10,576 bases of DNA from Robiginitomaculum sp. (lineage in GTDB: Bacteria > Pseudomonadota > Alphaproteobacteria > Caulobacterales > Maricaulaceae), in the NCBI GenBank assembly GCA_002733735.2, contig NVWT02000002.1, positions 94,925 to 105,500 of the forward strand, read 5' to 3'. Shown in pieces: positions 7,326-10,576 of the stretch. Every line of letters begins with the position of its first letter. Position 1 is the first letter of the stretch. The translations under genes were made by a program, and so were the position numbers. The notes under the pieces are model-generated. The model was not told the DNA's origin. It did not search any database and saw only the letters and a list, made by a program, of their open reading frames with translations.

Positions 7326-8957
7326 CTAAAGTGAAATTGTTTTTGGTTTTGCCCGCATAATCCAATACGAGGTCAAAAGGCGAGAAAACAAAAATGCGGT
7401 GAATACAGAAGTAAAAATTCCGATTGCTAATGTTACACCAAAGCCTTGCACCGGCCCTGATCCAAATAACAAGAGCAACACGGCGGCAATCAATGTGGTG
7501 ATATTGGCATCAAGAATTGTTGATCTGGCTTTGGCAAATCCTGTTTCCACTGCATTCATAGGTGTTCGCCCAATGGCAATTTCCTCGCGTATTCGCTCAA
7601 AAATAAGTACATTAGCATCAACGGCCATACCGATGGTAAGGATAACACCGGCAATACCCGGCAAGGTCAACGTTGCCTGCAAACCAGACAATGCCCCAAG
7701 AATTAAAATTAAATTGACCACCAAAGCGGTATTAGCAAACAATCCAAAACGCCCATAACACAACAACATATAGACCATTACAGCGCCAAAACCGACCATT
7801 AGAGATATGGCACCGGCTCGTACTGCGGCATCACCCATGCTGGCTCCGACTGAGCGCTCGTTCAATGTTTCCAATTTTGCCGGCAAAGATCCAGCCCGCA
7901 TTAGAATTGCCAGATCATTGGCTGTTTCTACTGTAAAGCTACCATCAATAAGGCCGGTGCCGCCAATAATTGGCCCGCGAATAACCGGCGCTGTAATTGA
8001 TTCATCATCAAGTAAAATAGCAAACCGTCGCCCGATATTTTCCGATGTAGCCTTGCCAAATTGCAATGATCCACGGGCATTAAAAGTAAACGTAACCGCC
8101 GGTTGCCCTTCTTGATTAAATGTCTGCTGGGCATCGGTAAGATCCGCGCCATCAACCAAGATACGCCGGTCAACCAACAAATCAGGTTCGGCAGGATTAC
8201 TGCTTTTTACCAGTTTAGCCCCTGGTGGAATTCGCCCCGATAAAGCTTCAACAATGGTAACTTTGGTATTTACCATGTGAAACGTCATCTGCGCGGTTTT
8301 TTCAATGATCCGCTTGATACGAACCGGATCGCTCTCCCCAGGTACTTCGACAATAATTCTTGAGTTGCCCTGGCGTAATATCGTCGGATCTTTAGTTCCA
8401 AGTTCGGTAATTCGATTACGGATAACCTCTACTGAGCGCACCACGGCATCACGGTTTAATTTGGTCAAAGCAGCATCAGTTATTGTTAAAGAAATTCTAC
8501 CACTTGCCGCATCAGACTTAATAACAAAGGTTTTATCATTATTGCCAAGAGCTAACTGGCCGCCTGCTACTTCATTAAGCGGCTGTAATCGCTCCAAAGC
8601 CATTTCCATTTGTTCGGGGCGCGACAAATTAAATGTAACTGTTTTATCGTTAATTCTAAAGTTACGAGCTGGAATTATTGGTCGTTCACTTCGCAATAAT
8701 TGCCGTGATTCCTCTTGTGTTGCTTCCATTTTGTTTATGCGAACGGAATCAGTATTAACCTCTAACAGTAAGTACGAGCCACCTTGCAGATCAAGACCAA
8801 GGTTTACCGTTTTATTTGGCATAAACTTTGGTAAAGCCCCCGGCTTGTTTTCAGTGCCACGAATATCTTCATCAAGAAAATTTGGTAACGCGAACAACAA
8901 GCCCAAGATTATCACAAACCAGATGCTTATTTGCTTCATACGAGAGAAATGCAACAT
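7326..8957 (-). CDS. secD: SecD, protein-export membrane protein
   Basis: The larger partner of SecF in the proton-driven SecDF complex. The 543-residue protein has an N-terminal TM1 (about 11-27), the signature VNLGLDLQGGSYLLLEV (51-67), a large periplasmic region (P1) of about 300 residues containing RNRITELGTKDPTI and IIVEVPG, and then GSLPAKLETLNERSVGASMG before TM2. Five C-terminal spans follow. GMAVDANVLIFERIREE includes Asp447, equivalent to the essential proton-path Asp519 of E. coli SecD. The separate SecD and SecF chains differ from the fused SecDF of some bacteria. The start at ATG 8957 lies 6 bp after the yajC stop, implying translational coupling. No sign of damage. Confidence 0.97.
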   Translation of the reverse strand: MLHFSRMKQISIWFVIILGLLFALPNFLDEDIRGTENKPGALPKFMPNKTVNLGLDLQGGSYLLLEVNTDSVRINKMEATQEESRQLLRSERPIIPARNFRINDKTVTFNLSRPEQMEMALERLQPLNEVAGGQLALGNNDKTFVIKSDAASGRISLTITDAALTKLNRDAVVRSVEVIRNRITELGTKDPTILRQGNSRIIVEVPGESDPVRIKRIIEKTAQMTFHMVNTKVTIVEALSGRIPPGAKLVKSSNPAEPDLLVDRRILVDGADLTDAQQTFNQEGQPAVTFTFNARGSLQFGKATSENIGRRFAILLDDESITAPVIRGPIIGGTGLIDGSFTVETANDLAILMRAGSLPAKLETLNERSVGASMGDAAVRAGAISLMVGFGAVMVYMLLCYGRFGLFANTALVVNLILILGALSGLQATLTLPGIAGVILTIGMAVDANVLIFERIREEIAIGRTPMNAVETGFAKARSTILDANITTLIAAVLLLLFGSGPVQGFGVTLAIGIFTSVFTAFLFSRLLTSYWIMRAKPKTISL

Positions 8958-8963
8958 GGTGAA

Positions 8964-9338
8964 TTACTTCTTTTTAGCTGTTTTTTTGACCGGCGCGTCA
9001 TTTGCTGGTTTCGGGGATCTTTTCGAACGCACGTCTTGTAGAGTTGCCCGCAAAACTTTCACCTTAACTCCGGTGGCGATTTCAATGGTCGCCTCATCAG
9101 AGCCATCAACCACTTTCACTACTTTGCCAATTAAACCACCAGCGGTAACCACCGTGTCATTCTTAGCAATACCGCCAACCATTTCTTTGTGTTCCCGCGC
9201 GCGTTTTTGTTGCGGACGGATCAATAAAAAATAGAAAATGGCAAACATTGCTATCATCATAGCAAAGAAACCAAACGGACTTTGGCCGCCTTCGGCTTGT
9301 AAGATCATAATTGAGCTAGAAAGCATTGGTGATGTCAT
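8964..9338 (-). CDS. yajC: YajC, preprotein translocase accessory subunit
   Basis: YajC is a small single-span inner-membrane protein that associates with SecDF and the Sec translocon. I chose ATG 9338 because AAGGGG lies 6 nt upstream; an adjacent ATG at 9341 is possible but spaced more tightly. This gives 124 residues. One membrane span (about 21-40, FGFFAMMIAMFAIFYFLLI) is followed by the family hallmark RPQQKRAREH and then the small cytoplasmic beta domain with IAKNDTVVTAGGLIGKV and GVKVKVLRATLQDV. The tail is Lys-rich (KKTAKKK). It is the first gene of yajC-secD-secF and is preceded by a recognisable SD and possible promoter. Confidence 0.95.
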   Translation of the reverse strand: MTSPMLSSSIMILQAEGGQSPFGFFAMMIAMFAIFYFLLIRPQQKRAREHKEMVGGIAKNDTVVTAGGLIGKVVKVVDGSDEATIEIATGVKVKVLRATLQDVRSKRSPKPANDAPVKKTAKKK

Positions 9339-9380
9339 CATATTCCCCTTTTTTCTGTAACGAAATTTTCCAATAAATGC

Positions 9381-9408
9381 CCAGCTCGAAACTGCCAACT
9401 CGAAACTG
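9381..9408 (-). repeat. 14-bp tandem direct repeat in the yajC leader
   Basis: CCAGCTCGAAACTG (9381-9394) is followed without a gap by CCAACTCGAAACTG (9395-9408), identical at 13 of 14 positions. It lies 43-70 bp upstream of the chosen yajC ATG. If the promoter below is correct, the repeat occupies the first ~30 nt of the transcript. It could be an operator, an RNA-binding site or a chance duplication. Confidence 0.8.
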
Positions 9409-9417
9409 GATGTCGGG

Positions 9418-9445
9418 AATATAGGTGCGATCTATAAAAATGCAA
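9418..9445 (-). promoter_or_regulatory. Candidate promoter of yajC-secD-secF
   Basis: On the minus strand TATATT (9423-9418, five of six to TATAAT) is preceded, after 16 bp, by TTGCAT (9445-9440, only three of six to TTGACA). The predicted start near 9411 gives a leader of about 70 nt that contains the tandem repeat and the yajC SD. Plausible by position but the -35 is weak. Confidence 0.35.
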
Positions 9446-9499
9446 TCACATCTGACATAAAAGAACACAGATTGCGATAAAAGTCTTACTTAAGCACCC

Positions 9500-9539
9500 C
9501 CTCCACCCCTTTGGGGTACCTCCCCCATAAAGGTGGAGG
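9500..9539. repeat. GC-rich imperfect palindrome, about 40 bp
   Basis: CCTCCACC (9500-9507) pairs exactly with GGTGGAGG (9532-9539). Inside, TTT and GGGG of the left arm can pair with CCCC and AAA of the right arm around a GGTACC palindrome, with small bulges. Forms of this type, including the piece CTCCCCCATAAAGG, resemble dispersed intergenic repeats I know from alphaproteobacterial genomes. It has no T-run and does not follow a gene end, so it is not a terminator. Confidence 0.55.
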
Positions 9540-9583
9540 ACAAATAAAGAGTAATTAATAGCGATCTGTTACCTCCCACCCAC

Positions 9584-9655
9584 CGTCATCACACGGCTTG
9601 TCCGGGTGATCCAGTTTTCGCATGCTGGATACCCCGGACAAGTCGGAGTATGACG
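9584..9655. repeat. REP-like palindromic element with 31-bp arms
   Basis: Arms 9584-9614 and 9625-9655 flank a 10-nt centre and are complementary at 24 of 31 positions. The outer ends CGTCAT/ATGACG, the core CTTGTCCGGG/CCCGGACAAG and the inner ATCCAG/CTGGAT are exact. This arrangement matches a palindromic repeat class widespread between genes in Alphaproteobacteria (CGTCATCC...CTTGTCC...ATCCAG). Mismatches outside the core suggest an old, drifting copy. Confidence 0.7.
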
Positions 9656-9671
9656 ACGTTTTGATATTTCA

Positions 9672-9784
9672 CCGCGAGACAATTCCAGCCCCCTTGGGCT
9701 GGCAAGGACGACCGTCCGTTTTAGATTTGGGGCCGGTCAGGCCGCGCGTCGTAGGCGGTGCGGTAGCACTTAGCCGCGAGACAA
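9672..9784. repeat. 11-bp direct repeats flanking a GC-rich segment
   Basis: CCGCGAGACAA occurs at 9672-9682 and again at 9774-9784. The 91 bp between are clearly richer in GC than the surrounding intergenic DNA and contain a perfect 7-bp hairpin, CCAGCCC/GGGCTGG (9685-9702), plus GGACG/CGTCC around 9706-9717. The layout could be a small inserted element with flanking duplication or a degenerate palindrome of another type. A short open frame across 9622-9837 looks like a by-product of this composition and has no SD or family features. Confidence 0.45.
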
Positions 9785-9786
9785 AA

Positions 9787-9820
9787 AAGAAGGGTGAACA
9801 AGGGTCACGTGACCCTTCTT
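9787..9820. repeat. Perfect 18-bp palindrome with an alternative overlapping hairpin
   Basis: AAGGGTCACGTGACCCTT (9800-9817) is fully self-complementary with a CACGTG centre. A second copy of the left half, AAGAAGGGT (9787-9795), can instead pair with ACCCTTCTT (9812-9820), so two mutually exclusive stem-loops are possible. On the minus strand the outer hairpin is followed directly by TTTTTTG (9788-9782 region), which resembles an intrinsic terminator, though no gene lies just upstream on that strand. Confidence 0.6.
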
Positions 9821-9829
9821 GCTTACCCC

Positions 9830-9942
9830 TTAATTAGCAATTATTGGCAAATACCGCCCATAAACTAAGGGTTAATTGGCAAAGATTTAGCACTCATTGA
9901 CCCTTAGTAGCACTTAAACACCGGGGATAAGTTTCAAACACC
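9830..9942. promoter_or_regulatory. AT-rich patch of short repeats, possible regulatory region
   Basis: No gene here. TTAA-N7-TTAT (9830-9844) is one base from the CtrA consensus TTAA-N7-TTAA. ATTGGCAAA occurs at 9843-9851 and 9875-9883; GTAGCACTTA at 9763-9772 and 9907-9916; AAACACC at 9916-9922 and 9936-9942. ACTAAGGGT (9864-9872) and ACCCTTAGT (9900-9908) form a 9-bp inverted repeat. I see no exact DnaA box (TTATCCACA), so an origin is not supported. Which gene, if any, it controls is unclear. Confidence 0.3.
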
Positions 9943-9959
9943 CTCACAATGTTCGCTCT

Positions 9960-9968
9960 TGGTATAAT
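9960..9968 (+). promoter_or_regulatory. Extended -10 motif, possible small-RNA promoter
   Basis: TGGTATAAT is a perfect extended -10 (TGnTATAAT). No -35 match is found 16-18 bp upstream, which extended -10 promoters tolerate. No plausible CDS follows on the plus strand; the next structure is the stem-loop at 10063-10091, so a transcript of about 115 nt is conceivable. Confidence 0.3.
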
Positions 9969-10062
9969 GGTCTTGCAAGGCGCACTAACAGGCGAGTTTG
10001 CGGCTGTTTGACATTGTTAATACGCTAAATCCAATGAAACATGGGCTTTAATGCAATATGCA

Positions 10063-10091
10063 AAGGGATTTGTAATAGCAACAAATCCTTT
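10063..10091. terminator. Stem-loop, weak bidirectional terminator candidate
   Basis: AAGGGATTTGT (10063-10073) and ACAAATCCTTT (10081-10091) form an 11-bp stem with one G-U pair and a 7-nt loop. It lies about 60 bp past the stop of the GNAT-like gene on the minus strand and about 95 nt past the extended -10 on the plus strand. T content after the stem is low on both strands (TTTATT within and after the plus-strand arm, CTTT on the minus), so any termination would be weak. Confidence 0.4.
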
Positions 10092-10150
10092 ATTGCCGTG
10101 CCTTTTGAAAATTTATCCGCTGGGAAACCTGTAAAATCTTACAAGAGTTT

Positions 10151-10576
10151 TTATTTGCTAAGCGATTTTTCAAAAACTTGATAATGCTTATAAGCTTTTC
10201 CGCCAAGTCGTTCAATCAACCGACGTATTGGCTTATTGTCTTCTAAAATCCAGCCCATTTCCACACGCTCGATTGATGAGGATTTCAAATATGCCTCGAT
10301 AAAATAGATCATACGAAATGGTAAAATCTGTCCCAGCAAACCGCCAGAATATTTCTTGCGCATGCCCAACAACATAACCCGGGCAGCTTTGGGACCTCTG
10401 ATTTTCATGCGCCATAACAGCTTTAACCAGCCAAATGGCAGTAGCTTACCATTTAGATCACTGATCATTTCATTAACATCAGGAACGCAAACCAAGAACC
10501 CAACGGCTTCGCCATCTACTTCGGCAAAACAAGCAAGTTCAGGAACAATAATTGGCCGCAATTCCGCACCCATGTG
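10151..10576 (-). CDS. YghO-like GNAT-fold protein, C-terminal part (5' end beyond window)
   Basis: The frame stays open through base 10576 (a His codon precedes the Met at 10573), so the true start lies outside and about 141 C-terminal residues are visible. Residues from the Met at 10573: IIVPELACFAEVDGEAVGF opens the acetyltransferase-like fold, VPDVNEMISDLNGKLLPFGW follows, then RVMLLGMRKKY at the acyl-CoA-binding strand, and VEMGWILEDNKPIRRLIERLGGKAYKHYQVFEK near the end. This last pattern is characteristic of a family of long (about 370-390 residue) GNAT-related proteins that includes E. coli YghO, whose substrate is unknown. The loop after the acyl-CoA strand reads KKYSGGLLG rather than the usual YRGRGID, so cofactor binding may be altered. 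The stop TAA is at 10151-10153. Confidence 0.75.
   Translation of the reverse strand, partial: HMGAELRPIIVPELACFAEVDGEAVGFLVCVPDVNEMISDLNGKLLPFGWLKLLWRMKIRGPKAARVMLLGMRKKYSGGLLGQILPFRMIYFIEAYLKSSSIERVEMGWILEDNKPIRRLIERLGGKAYKHYQVFEKSLSK

Noticed and set aside
8305..9234. 309-codon open frame on the plus strand opposite secD and yajC
   Set aside because: Antisense to two unmistakable Sec genes; the translation has no coherent domain.
9622..9837. 71-codon open frame on the plus strand in the palindrome cluster
   Set aside because: It starts inside the REP-like palindrome, has no SD, crosses several repeats and its translation has no recognisable fold or bias.
9830..9950. Replication origin from AT-rich repeats
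   Set aside because: No exact DnaA boxes, no dnaA, hemE, parAB or other origin-linked gene, and the repeats are short and mixed.
9951..9965. LexA-type box GTTC-N7-GTAT
   Set aside because: The second half differs from GTTC at two bases and no DNA-repair gene follows.
10008..10030. Promoter from TTGACA at 10008-10013
   Set aside because: The nearest -10-like hexamer (CTAAAT) is only 11 bp away, and nothing suitable lies at 16-18 bp.

Overview
The window looks like an ordinary chromosomal stretch of a Gram-negative alphaproteobacterium of moderate GC. The evidence is the yajC-secD-secF order, a folate/FAD-dependent TrmFO, a PuuD-type membrane domain, an exported S9 peptidase with an N-terminal propeller, and intergenic palindromes of the CTTGTCCGGG...ATCCAG kind common in that class. 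A Hyphomonadales/Maricaulales-like host is possible, but this is inference.

Layout, left to right. Bases 1-810 (+) hold the 3' part of a polytopic membrane protein of unknown function with three His-containing membrane motifs. It converges, with only 2 bp between stop codons, on a minus-strand exported protein with a helical middle and a TonB-C-like C-terminal domain (813-1913). Diverging from that gene are trmFO (2020-3405, tRNA m5U54 methylation) and an exported prolyl-oligopeptidase-family peptidase (3446-5380). A minus-strand block then runs 9338 to 5416: yajC, secD and secF, tightly packed and probably one operon for the accessory SecDF-YajC complex of the Sec translocon, followed after a 97-bp gap by a stand-alone PuuD-like membrane domain that ends at a good intrinsic terminator. 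At the right edge (10151-10576, minus) is the C-terminal part of a YghO-like GNAT-fold protein cut by the window end.

Bases 9339-10150 (about 810 bp) have no convincing gene but much structure: a probable yajC promoter and SD, a 14-bp tandem repeat in the yajC leader, a series of unrelated palindromes (9500-9820), a patch of short AT-rich repeats with a CtrA-like site (9830-9942), and an extended -10 motif followed by an 11-bp stem-loop that could bracket a small RNA.

I see no mobile-element gene, CRISPR array, tRNA, rRNA or obvious new multi-gene system. The most unusual points are the enlarged periplasmic domain of SecF, the tandem repeat in the yajC leader, the palindrome cluster, and the PuuD-like domain with no cytochrome c partner.
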